From Ditylenchus dipsaci (Eukaryota; Nematoda; Chromadorea; Rhabditida; Anguinidae): a stretch of DNA of 64,000 bases. The first letter of the stretch is position 1. Each line of letters begins with the position of its first letter. A program made the position numbers and the translations under genes. Under the pieces are notes generated by a model. That model ran no database searches and was not told the origin of the DNA. It saw nothing but the letters and a program-made list of their open reading frames with translations. The stretch covers positions 46,056-110,055 of the forward strand of contig SADC01001110.1 in the NCBI GenBank assembly GCA_004194705.1. Reading direction: 5' to 3'. Shown here piece after piece: positions 1-9,855 of this stretch.

Positions 1-1
1 T

Positions 2-1203
2 AAAGTATTCCAACTTCACGATATTTTTCTGCCAGAAGACATCGAAAATCTGTAAGTAAGGCATGATAAGCCTAAACACGAACAAAAACAACAATAGAAA
101 GTTGATATAGAAAGAAAACATTGTAACTTGCAAAAAATTTTGAATTTTCCCGATTTTTCGGGAATTTTCCCGCTTCAAACTTTCCCGGGAAATTTCCCGG
201 GAATTTTTCCGGAAATTTTCCCGGGAATTTTCCCGTCCACCAACCCTAATCAAAACTCTATTCCTAAATTGCCTGTTTTCAACAGTTTTTTAGATAGAAG
301 TCCGCCTGGCCAAAATTTCCAATGAACGTTGGGCCACTCTAAGCATAGAAGACACTTCTTCATCTACTACTGCTGTTGCTCAAGCTGATTCTCAGACAAC
401 TAATGAAGAAGATGTTGAATTGCCTAAGAAGAAGGAGCAGCCTAACTGGGACAAGATGGGCAAAGATGCTGAGGAGGAGGAGTTCGAGAACAGTGATCCC
501 AGTACCAAACTCTTCAAGGTACACTTAGCTTCACAGTAGATTTTTTGGCTACATTTCGGTGTAAATCCAGTTTGCCTTGAAACTCCAAGCTTTTTTATTA
601 GATTTAAAATTTAAAAAATCAACTCATGGTACCAAGGCCAGGGTGGCCAGATGCAAAATCTTCAAAGCACGATTTTGATGTCGAAAAGCAGGATTTTGAA
701 ACAAAAAATCTGCAAAAAGCAGGAATGATAAAATTCCTGCTTTTTCACTGTCAAAAAGCAGATTTCAAAACCAAAAAGCAGGAAATTCCTGTTAAAGCAG
801 GACATCTGGCCACCCTGACCAAGGCAGTATGTTTTAAAAAAAAAATTTTTTTTTAACAAAATCAACTTTGGGTACCGAGGCAAATGCGGAAATGTCCACT
901 GGAATTAAGCTTATTTTTTATCGAATTAATATTTTGAGTTATTCTAATTTTTTGTAGAAGATCTATGCCGGGTCAGATGACGAGACCCGCCGTGCCATGC
1001 TCAAGTCCATGCAGGAGTCCAATGGTACCGTGCTCAATACTAACTGGGCCGAGGTCGGTAAGAAGAAGATTACGCCCTACAAGTCCAAGGACTCCAAAAA
1101 GGAGGACAGGATGGCCAAGATGACTAGAACATATGAAGTGGAAATTTATCTTATCTGGTTCCGAGGAAAAATATCTGGTCTTTATATTGAACTTTTAATG
1201 TAG
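2..1203 (+). CDS. SUGT1: SGT1/SUGT1-type co-chaperone, 3' part
   Basis: SGT1 is an HSP90 co-chaperone with TPR, CS and SGS domains, acting in kinetochore assembly and ubiquitin-ligase function. Two exons are clear: 294-518 and 958-1203, joined by a GT-AG intron at 519-957. The first carries the end of the CS domain (residues around KISNERWATL), an acidic/Ser-Thr linker, then the start of the SGS domain (PNWDKMGKDAEEEE). The second carries the SGS core (KIYAGSDDETRRAML, NGTVLNTNWAEVGKKKI). A fragment at 2-51 (PEDIENL followed by GTAAGT) may be the preceding CS exon, but its phase does not fit directly, so a small exon is probably missing between them. The C-terminus runs about 20 residues past the usual family end before a TAG at 1201. 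TPR exons lie upstream of the window. The identification is firm; the exact 5' limit is not. Confidence 0.85.
639..817. mobile_element. hAT-type MITE in SGT1 intron
   Basis: A 179 bp near-palindrome starts CAGGGTGGCCAGATG and ends with the reverse complement CATCTGGCCACCCTG. It is flanked on both sides by the exact 8 bp duplication ACCAAGGC (631-638 and 818-825), as expected of hAT insertions. The interior consists of short AAAAGCAGGATTTT-like units in both orientations, so the arms are themselves repetitive. Confidence 0.8.
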
Positions 1204-1565
1204 ATTTTGTCATGCGATGCTGAAGTAAAGATTGTATTTTTTCGATAATCGTTTATGATGGAAGCTATCATTTTAGGCTATTACATAATTTTTATAGGTC
1301 AAGAATAGCTTGATAGATATTTAAAAAAATCGATGCAACTTGCATATTACCCAAAACCAACCTCCCCCCCCCAATCAACTTTTTCATAAGTGTCTTTAAA
1401 CACCTTATATCGACTCAAAATATAAGGTGCTCACAAAAGACATTTTTTTTGAAATTCTGGTCAATATAAAGTGACTGACACATGTACAACTGAGATGACA
1501 CAAAACTGAGCCGAAAACGATTCAAATCACAAAAAAACTGGTCTTAACACGATTCGTTTTTAGGA

Positions 1566-1735
1566 CAAGGACCCGGTGCGGTTTTTAGGACCCGGTGTGG
1601 TGCCCGGTGCCGAAAATTTGGAGTTCGGTGCCCGGTGCGGTGCCCGGTGCCGAAATTTCGGAGGTCAGTGCCCGGTGCGGTGCCCGGTGCCAAATTTTCT
1701 GGCCGGTGCCCGGTGCGGTGCCGGTGCCGAAATTC
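1566..1735. repeat. GC-rich tandem repeat (CGGTGCCCGGTG units)
   Basis: About 170 bp of units built from GGTGCCCGGTGCGGTGCCCG and CCGAAATTT spacers, far richer in G and C than the surroundings. It lies between SGT1 and roadblock. Open frames across it on both strands are low-complexity artefacts. Confidence 0.75.
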
Positions 1736-2046
1736 CAAAATTTACAGCACTGATAGCTAGTTAGAAAGCCGAGATCCAGGGCTACATTTTGATGTAAAAA
1801 TGTTGAGAGAAATTCAAAACTTTGGAGATAAAAACACATTTTTACGATTTGACGGGGTGAAAGAATAATTTGGCGGGGTAAAACAATTTGAGCCAATATA
1901 AAACAAAAAAAAACAAAAAAAATAATGTTTAAAAAACTGCTGGCTGGCCAAGTGTTATATTTTGAAATTAACAGAGAAAGAATTCTTTAGAATTCGAATT
2001 CCGAAAATTTTAATTGTGAAGTTCTTGATATTAAACCCAAATAGTT

Positions 2047-2491
2047 ATGTCGGATGTTGAAGAAACCATCAAACGTATTCAGAGTCAAAAGGGAGTGACT
2101 GGTGTGATAATCATGGACAGCATTGGTATAAAACCTACTTACAGTCGAGTCTCGATTTAACGTACCCCCTGGGGACCGGCCCTAGGGGTACGTTAAATCG
2201 AGGGGTACGTTATATCGGGGGTACGTTAAATCGAGACTCGACTGTATATAGACTTTCACAGATAAATAATCAAATTTTAGGGCGTGCGATTCGTTCAACA
2301 CTGGACGATGAGGCTACCAGTCAATATTCCGCTTTGCTGCAACAGCTTTGCGACAAATCTAAGAGTGTGATCAAGGAAATGGATGCCACAAATGATTTGA
2401 CCTTCCTTCGGCTCAGGACCAAGAAAAACGAAATAATGATTGCCCCGACAAGGAATATCTCATTGCTGTTGTTTATAAAAAGTCAGCATAA
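2047..2491 (+). CDS. DYNLRB1: Dynein light chain roadblock/LC7-type
   Basis: Roadblock light chains dimerise and bind the dynein intermediate chain as part of the cytoplasmic or axonemal dynein motor. Exon 1 (2047-2125) encodes MSDVEETIKRIQSQKGVTG and VIIMDSIG; exon 2 (from 2281) encodes RAIRSTLDDEATSQY, LTFLRLRTKKNEIMIAP. Together they cover almost the whole family length of about 96 residues. The family C-terminus (DKEYLIAVVYKKSA, then TAA at 2489-2491) is present, but one base out of frame: the break is in the CCCC run at 2443-2446, and one added base would restore the frame. Read literally, the frame runs on to 2528 with an unrelated tail. A homopolymer deletion error in the assembly is likelier than a pseudogene, since everything else is conserved. 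The single intron carries a pogo-like MITE. Confidence 0.93.
2142..2244. mobile_element. pogo/Tigger-like MITE in roadblock intron
   Basis: A 103 bp palindrome, CAGTCGAGTCTCGATTTAAC at the left and its complement ending CGAGACTCGACTG at the right, flanked by TA on both sides. Inside is a repeated word GGGTACGTTAAATCG. The TA target and CAGTCGA terminus resemble pogo/Tigger members of Tc1/mariner. Relatives in this window are at 20707, 23424, 35311 and 43864. Confidence 0.75.
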
Positions 2492-2882
2492 TGTGGCAAC
2501 CTTACTGGCATATATATATATTCTCTAGTAAAGCGCCTCTCCAAAAGTGAACCCAATTTAAATCATCTATGGCTATTTCATTATAGTGGCTGTAATTATG
2601 GTCGTTCATCAACATCATTGACTCTCAATATATTTGAGGGGTAAAGTGCTTTTTATTGGCACCTCAAAATCTTGCTGAATGTTTCAACTCTATGAATAAG
2701 CAAAAAAATGGACGAAAAGTCTTCAAAATTTTTTAAAGAGAGGGTACATCTCTTGTTCGTATCTGGTCCCGCATGGAAATCGTTTTAATTCAAATTCTAA
2801 CACATTTGCAGGTTGGTAGTTTAAATTCTTCTGACCGCACGCTTTATTTTTTCATATTTTTTGGTGATTGAGGCAAAAACCA

Positions 2883-4010
2883 CGGTACCGGTCAATTTTT
2901 ACCAGCCAATTTTTGCGGACAATTTTTCGCCGACCAATTATTTGCCGGACAATTTTTCGCCGGAGAATTTTTTCGCCGGACAATTTTCAGCTGACCAATT
3001 TTTCGCCGCTACATTTTAATTTCTGTTCTCTAATATTTTCTTCAGTGATTTGGGTCGAGCTAGAAAGTCATTAGTACCAATTATTATTGAAGAATAATAA
3101 TTATTATTAAAAAATACTATTGAAAAACAAATTATTGTCCAGAATCGTGTCCTGAACACAGTTTGATAATGCTAAAGCAGCGATTTGACTTGCAGGAACA
3201 CACTTCTGGAGTTACTTCTACTTTCCTACTCTGTAGGAGATCCACGTGATAGTATGGAGGTGTCAGTACCGAGAAAGTAGTACTTAAGCGGTAGTAACAA
3301 GGCAGTGGCTAGGAATCGATACTCAGGTGGAAGTGTCTGGGTAATGGTACTTGGGGGATAGGTGTGGGGTGTACAAAAATTGAAGTACTTAGTCGGCAGT
3401 AACCAGGTTGTATATTAGAATATTTTTTGCAAAGCATCTGACCATGCTGGTAGCTGGATCTCCCACGCACCAACTAAACCAAGTGGTCGTCCACTCGGAT
3501 AGAAAAAAAATTTTACGTTCTTGGGTTACATCGATCCAATTTGACGACCACTTGGTTAAGTTGGTGCATGGATTACCAGCAGAACTGAGATTAAATTATA
3601 GAAACACAGGTATTGAGATTCTCCTAGTGTGGAAGCTTTAGTGTGGAATCTTTTTGAGTGTGGAAACTTTTCCTCGTTATCTCCTTTTAGATCGCGACTT
3701 CTATAGCACATTCGCCCTTCGTTGACAAACTTCCTGTTTCCATGCTCTGAGTTAAAAGCGTACGGTTTTGCAAGAATAGAGTTCATCTGGAACAATATAA
3801 TAAATGCACTGGAATACGGCGGTGAAAATAACAAGAGAAATGGAAGGAAAAAGTCATCCATAGACAAAACTCTGATGAGAAAGCAGGAATGAAATTATGG
3901 AGGCGAAAAATTGGTCGGCGAAAAATTGTTCGGCGAAAAATTGTCCGGCGAAAAATTGTCGGCGAAAAATTGTCCGCGAAAAATTGGCGGGTAAAAATTG
4001 ACATGTACCC
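2883..4010. mobile_element. Foldback element, GCCGGACAATTTTTC-unit arms
   Basis: The left arm (2883-about 3012) and right arm (about 3890-4010) are inverted copies of an array of roughly 15 bp units (GGACAATTTTTCGCC). The ends are CGGTACCGGTCAATTTTTAC and GTAAAAATTGACATGTACCC. The exact 8 bp AAAAACCA precedes the left end (2875-2882) and follows the right end (4011-4018), so this looks like one insertion event. The 0.9 kb interior holds no recognisable transposase; it contains a smaller hairpin at about 3467-3570 of the CCAAGTGG family also seen at 45262 and 50925. Confidence 0.78.
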
Positions 4011-4529
4011 AAAAACCATGTGTTCTAAGGCTGGAAATTATCAATTTATTGAATGGAATCATTTCCAGGATTGATTTGATGTCATTAACAGCCTTAATTT
4101 TACGGTTTCATGCATATCACCTTTAAAATAAATAATTCTCACCTAGGTTTGGGCTCTAACTTAGCTCGAGTAGTCGTGCATCTATGCGCTCAAGTCTTTA
4201 TTGTGCTCCCAAGAGCCTTAGGATAATTTCGATACCAAGCTCGGACAAAAAATAAAAAATGAATAAAGTGCGCGGTCAGAAAAAAGTTGAACCAGCAACC
4301 TTCAAATCTGTTTGAATTTGAATTAAAACGATTTCCATGCGGGACGAGATGCGGACAAGAGATGTACCCGCCCTTTGAAAAATCTTAGAAGTCAAGAAAG
4401 TATTGAGCGCTCAATAATTTTGTCTCTAGTCTAGACTTCTCCCCCCCCCTTACATGATGAGTTTTTTTAGTCATGTTTGTTGAGAGGTAAAGTAGGGTAA
4501 AAAGCATGAGAGTCAATAACCTCAAGCCG

Positions 4530-4865
4530 TGACTATTCTGCAACTATTGTCATTTTTGTCGTGTAAAATGTTCGAAATCTCAGGCATAAAGTTATAAATG
4601 GTAAATTTTTGTAGCTAAGATTCAGGGCTTCAAAATGAGATATTGACAAGCAAAATCTAAAAAAAATTGGCGTAAAAATGCTTGGGTCCGCACTCAGGCC
4701 CACACTCGCCCACACTCAAGAGTGTCTGAATTTTTTTTATCAGATGTTGCTTGTCAATAGCTCATTTTGAAGCCCTGAATCTTACCTACAAAATGGTACT
4801 AACAGAAAAAAAGTTTCAGTGAAGAAAAAGTACAGCTTTTCCCGCGTTAAAAACACGCCAAATTT
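4530..4865. repeat. Degenerate copy of the neighbouring palindromic element
   Basis: Inverted arms around a centre near 4710 carry the same text as the element at 4958-5396: GTAGCTAAGATTCAGGGCTT inward, then GGCGTAAAAATGCTTGGGTC, and the mirror image ending in TCCCGCGTTAAAA. The termini are not intact on the left. Confidence 0.6.
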
Positions 4866-4957
4866 CGCACTCAGTCCCCCATTCATTGAGCACGTGGCTT
4901 TAAGAAGGTTGCTATTGTGAGGTTGTCATTGGTCGAGGAAACCCTTTCAGTACCATA

Positions 4958-5396
4958 AAGGCACGTTCACAATGAGTGTCGACCTGAGTGTGAGATTTGA
5001 AGTGTTTTTAACGCGGGAAGAGCTGTACTTTTTTTTCTTGACCAAAACTTTTTTCTGTTGGTATCATTTTGTAGCTAAGATTCAGGGCTTCAAAATGAGG
5101 TATTGACAAGCCACATTTGAAATAAAAAATTGGGTAAAAATGCTTAGGTCCACACTCAGGTCGACACTCGGGTCGACACTCATAGAGTGTGGGCCTGAGT
5201 GTCGACCTGAGTGCGGACCTAAGCATTTTTACCCCAATTTTTCATTTCAGATGTGTCTTGTCAATACCTCATTTTGAAGCCCTGAATCTTAGCTACAAAA
5301 TGATACCAACAGAAAAAGTTTTGGTCAAGAAAAAAAGTACAGCTCTTCCCGCGTTAAAAGAACGCTTGGGTCGACACTTTTATGTGAACGTACCTT
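4958..5396. mobile_element. Palindromic element, AAGGnnCGTTCAC termini
   Basis: A nearly perfect 439 bp palindrome centred near 5185. The left end reads AAGGCACGTTCACAATGAGT and the right end GTGAACGTACCTT. Around the centre it alternates ACACTCAGGTCGAC-type words in both orientations. It carries the recurring mid-arm motif GTAGCTAAGATTCAGGGCTT. Related ends occur at 31171, 38493 and 54709 with different internal words. Confidence 0.7.
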
Positions 5397-5563
5397 AACT
5401 TATTTATTTAATGGTAAAACTAATAAAGATGTTATTGCCCTGTTTTGGACTTTTGAATCACTCTTCTCATGCTTAAACAATAGCATTTTACAGCTTCTTC
5501 GATAATATTATGTCTTTCCGAATTTGTTGCAAATATTTGAGTGTTTCTTTTTCAGGTGTAAAA

Positions 5564-8500
5564 ATGTCTTGGATTTTCGGCATCAAACAGCAGCAACAGC
5601 CTGGTGTGCCTCAATCTGGTAAACTTCATTGACCATGATGGTGAAAGAAATTTATAATAAGAAAATTGTAGGGGGAGGTCAGCCGGCTGACAGCAATGAT
5701 GAAAAGAGCAAAGCTGAACTGGAAAGATCGAAAATGGCTTATTCGTTCGATTCGACAGCGCTAGAGCGAGCAGCTACTGCAGCTAGAACATTGGTATCTG
5801 ATTTTTCTAATCCTTGTATCTTTCGTAGTCAAACGTACCTTCTTGTAGGAAAATTCTTCGAATGCTAAACAGGCACTGGAACTTGCCCGACTGCAAGAGG
5901 TGACACGTCAGAAGGAGCACGACCTATCAACTAAGGTTTTTTGATGATCAACTTTTGCTTTTTCACCAATATTATTGCAGCAAGTGGAGGCCAGAATCGC
6001 GGCTATGCAGGCAGAGAATGCTCGAGCCATTGAGGAAGAGCGACGCAAAACACTTGGAGAGGAAACCAAACACGCGAAACATGTTTGTTCATTTCAATTT
6101 CGATTGAGATTTTATAAGAACATTATTTAGCGGGCCGACTACCAAGACCAGCTTGCCAGAAAGAGAGCGGTATCTTTTTCAAACCTTAATATGGTAAATT
6201 CGCCTATCTCATCTGTTGTAGGCTGAAGAGCTTGCGGCCAAAGAGCGTATGCAGCAAGAATCTCTTCGAAAACAGGAAGAATCTATCAAGAAGCAGGAGC
6301 AGTTGAGGATTGGTTAGTACCGATTAGATTTCTTTCATAGCTTGTATACTATCTCTTCTAGCTACAATCGAACGTGAACTGCAGCTTCGTCACAAGTACG
6401 ATCTGGAAAGAATCAATGCTGAAGTTCAGGCCAAGGCGAGGGCTGCTCGTGAAAACAAAGATGTAAATTTGGAGATGATGAAAGCTAGTCAGGAGGAGCA
6501 TCGAAAAACAGTCGTGGAACAGATCAAGTATGTTGACTGACGAAAGTGTAAGATGCTCCCTCATTGTCTTAATTTCAGAACAACAGGAAGTATTCTCGGC
6601 GCAGGTCTGCAAGACTTTTTAACTGATCGTACTAAAATGGTTGCAACTGTAAGCATTTTGCAGATTTTGCAAACATTACTGTTCTTGATTTTAGGTGGGT
6701 GGCTTAACTGCTTTGGCTATTGGTTGGTATTCAGCGAAGCGAGGAACGTCTCTGGGAGCTAAGTATATTGAGGCGCGTCTAGGAAAGCCGTCTTTGGTCC
6801 GTGAAACTTCTCGCCTCTCATTCTTTGAGATGTTCAAGCATCCCATCAATTCAGTAAAGCAAGTCTTTAAAAGAAACGAAGATCCACTAAAAGGAGTTGT
6901 GTTAAATGTGAGTCAGCTGTCGTGGCCGATATAATCTGAATATCATTGTTTCTAGCCCTCGTTGGAGTCTCGCCTGCGTGATGTTGCCATAACGGTAGTA
7001 TTGTAGCGGTTTTTCTTGGTTTATACTCGAACTCCTTATTTTTCAGACTAAAAACACGAAGCGAAACCTTGGCCTCTTCAGAAACGTTTTGTTTTACGGT
7101 TTGTTCAAATTGTTGCCTTGTTACTGTTAAGTAAAAGATATTTAGGGCCTCCTGGAACCGGAAAGACCATGTTTGCAAAGGTTGGTCACCTGTTGTTGGT
7201 ACCAGCATTTTTCGTTATTTCAACATTTTTAGAGTTTGGCTCGTCATTCAGGACTGGATTATGCAATTATGACAGGTGGGGCTTTATATCTCATATCATA
7301 TTTACCGAAGTATTTGAGGAGGTGATGTTGCGCCAATGGGACAAGAAGGTACTTGGTTTTATCGCTGTGTTCGGCTAACAGACAATTTGCAATATTTTTC
7401 GAATTTGTCGCGCGACATTTTCTAATATTTTCTTGCTAAATTCGGTTGTTTCGCACGAATTACCGAAGAGAGATTAGAAAATGTCACGCTACAAATTCTA
7501 AAAATATCGCAAATTGTCTTTTAGCAGTGTATTCTGCGTGAAATATTAAAACTTGTTCTAGGGGTTTCGGCTATCCATAAGATCTTTGACTGGGCTGAGA
7601 CTTCGCGCAAGGGGTTTGATATATGTTTTTACATTTTCTCCTATTGATGTCTGTTTTCAAGATTGGTTCTGTTTATCGACGAGGGTGATGCTTTTCTGCG
7701 TAAAAGAAGTACCGAGCACATCAGTGAGCATATGCGAGCTATGCTCAATGCCTTTCTCTATCGCACCGGAGAGCAATCTCGAAAGTATGTGGTTGAACTA
7801 TTGTGGATGCGTAATCGCGAGTAACTTATACTTTTTCAGGTTTATGCTTATTGTTGCAAGTAACCAGCCAGAACAATTTGGTAATTGATAAGCAATTTTT
7901 ATCTGTCCTTAAGCTGGCCTTCATTTCATGATCTATTTTAGATTGGGCGGTTAACGATCGTCTTGATGAGCTAGTGGAATTCGGTTTGCCAGGTCTGTTT
8001 CGGACATTTAAGTTGCGATTGCATCATTATGATTTTAGGAGATATGGAGCGGGAAAGGATTCTTTTGCAATACTTTAACCAGTATCCTCTTTAAGGCTAT
8101 CCTTTTTATTGCCCTAAAATTATTTTTAAGGTACATTGCGGAACCAGCTACATCTGGCGCAAAGAAGCAGAGACTCAAGTTGGCCGACTTTGACTGGATC
8201 CAGAAGATGAAGGAGATTGCTGCTCGAACTAAGGGAATGTCTGGCAGAGAGCTCTCTAAGGTACTTTAAAAGAGTTTCATTGACATTGTAAAATCTCATT
8301 TTGTAGTTGGTTGTCGGATGGCAGGTGGGGTTTTATAGTTTGTTTCCATCGGAAATATAGTGATATACCCATCTGTTAGGCGTCAGCATATGCATCGGAG
8401 GATGGTGTTCTCACGGTGAAAATGATTGATGATAACACGCGTGAAACCATGAAGCAGCATCGTAGAAAGAGTAATTATATCCGTTTTGCTATGTTTCGTT

Positions 8501-8646
8501 AGCGTTAAATGTCTTTTTTAGTGAACTGGCTCGCTGCGGAACAAACGATTATATCGAAGCAGGGAGGTTCTCCGCTACACGAATTGAAGACTGAAACAAT
8601 CACGGAGCAGAGGATATGGGAGACAATGCTTGAGTTTTGTTGTTAA
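5564..8646 (+). CDS. ATAD3: ATAD3, mitochondrial AAA+ ATPase
   Basis: ATAD3 is an inner-membrane AAA+ ATPase of mitochondria, involved in nucleoid organisation, cristae and lipid handling. Twenty-three exons can be joined with GT-AG introns and an open frame of 604 codons: 5564-5618, 5672-5793, 5849-5935, 5981-6082, 6131-6169, 6222-6312, 6362-6527, 6579-6648, 6695-6907, 6956-6994, 7047-7098, 7146-7180, 7233-7275, 7322-7348, 7562-7613, 7662-7784, 7840-7880, 7942-7992, 8039-8081, 8131-8260, 8307-8324, 8380-8470, 8522-8646. The N-terminal half is a charged coiled coil (about residues 45-225), followed by a hydrophobic segment near 245-260 ([15 protein letters not shown]). Walker A is GPPGTGKT (about 346-353), Walker [11 protein letters not shown] (about 399-408), and VASNQPEQF follows. 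The length matches the family and nothing is broken. The start [14 protein letters not shown] suits the family N-terminus. One intron carries a hairpin insertion. Confidence 0.96.
7378..7530. mobile_element. Hairpin MITE in ATAD3 intron 14
   Basis: Inverted arms reading ACAGACAATTTGCAATATTT on the left and AAATATCGCAAATTGTCTTT on the right enclose a short loop. This makes the intron at 7349-7561 about four times longer than its neighbours, consistent with a later insertion. Family not assigned. Confidence 0.6.
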
Positions 8647-8752
8647 ATCGTAGGCTTAAGAAATTTTTTGTGTGAATTATCAGTGTTGTTGAGGATATGC
8701 GTTGTTGTTGCCTAGTTCAGAGTTTATTCTTTGTCATTTGTTGGTTTGGTCA

Positions 8753-8758
8753 AATAAA
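8753..8758 (+). promoter_or_regulatory. Polyadenylation signal of ATAD3
   Basis: A canonical AATAAA lies about 107 bp past the ATAD3 stop codon, in an otherwise non-coding stretch. Confidence 0.65.
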
Positions 8759-8872
8759 AGCTTTTGTGTCTACAACCATTATTATTTTTTCAATTGATCG
8801 CATGGAGCAGGCTAATCAGGACACCTACCAAATATCGATTAAGTGTCTAAATATTTAGACATTAAATAAAGT

Positions 8873-9583
8873 GGGTGCACTACGTTTCACCGTCACTGTT
8901 TTCACCGTTCACTATTTTCACCGTCACTATTTTCACCGTCACTATTTCACCGTCACCTATTTCACCGTCACCTATTTTCACCGTCACTATTTTCACCGTC
9001 ACCTATTTTCACCGTCACTATTTTCACCGTCACTATTTTCACCGTTCACTAAATTCACCGTCAGCACTTTAGGACCGCTTTTAGATCTAAATTTTTCTAA
9101 AATTTAAACAGTCTTGGTACCAAATTGTAGCCCTGAATGTCAGCTACATTTGGTACTACAAATTCTGAAAAATAAAAAAAATTTAGAACTAAACTTTAGA
9201 AGGCGTTCAATCTCACACTTTTTCATCACGGAAGAACGCAAGGTGAGCGCCTTTTAAAGTTTAGAACTAAAATTTTTTCGTTTTTTTTAGAAATTGTAGT
9301 ACCAAAATGTAACTGACATTCAGGGCTACAATTTGGTACCAAAATTTTAAAAATTCGAAAAATTTTAGACCTATAAAGTGGTCCTAAAATGCTGACGGTG
9401 ATTAAGGTGACGGTGAAAATAGTGACGGTGAAATAGGTGACGGTGAAAATAGTGACGGTGAAAATAGGCGACGGTGAAAATAGTGACGGTGAAAATAGTG
9501 ACGGTGAAAATAGTGAACGGTGAAAATAGTGACGGTGAAAATAGTGAACGGTGAAAACAGTGACGGTGAAACGTAGTGCACCC
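8873..9583. mobile_element. Foldback element, CACCGTCACTATTTT-unit arms
   Basis: Two arms of about 195 bp (8873-9072 and 9390-9583) are inverted arrays of a roughly 15-16 bp unit, TTTTCACCGTCACTA. The termini are GGGTGCACTACGTTTCACC and its complement. The flanks are ATAAAGT on the left and ATAAAAGT on the right, a likely target duplication with one base lost. The interior is itself palindromic and holds the recurring motif GTAGCCCTGAATGTCAGCTA twice in opposite orientation. No coding sequence. Confidence 0.8.
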
Positions 9584-9855
9584 ATAAAAGTGGCGAATGG
9601 TACCAAATATAGAAATCTGAAAGTTTATGTACCAACTAAAATCCACCAACTTTTTGTACCAACTAAAATCCAAAATTTAGCACGCCAAAGTCTAAATATT
9701 TGTCGTACTAAATATCGATAAGGAGTCTAGAATTTAGAACGCGAAGCTCTTATTCTAATAATTTAGTCGTACTAAATATGACAGCCTATATACATCGTTA
9801 CCTACATCGTTGATTCACAAAATTATTATCAACTCCAAGTGCTTAGCGAACCATA

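Noticed and set aside
1544..1896. Overlapping Pro/Gly/Arg-rich frames on both strands
   Set aside because: Caused by the CGGTGCCCGGTG tandem repeat; no coding signature.
8880..9580. CRISPR-like array of regular short repeats
   Set aside because: Units are contiguous without unique spacers and form inverted arms; the window is animal nuclear DNA.
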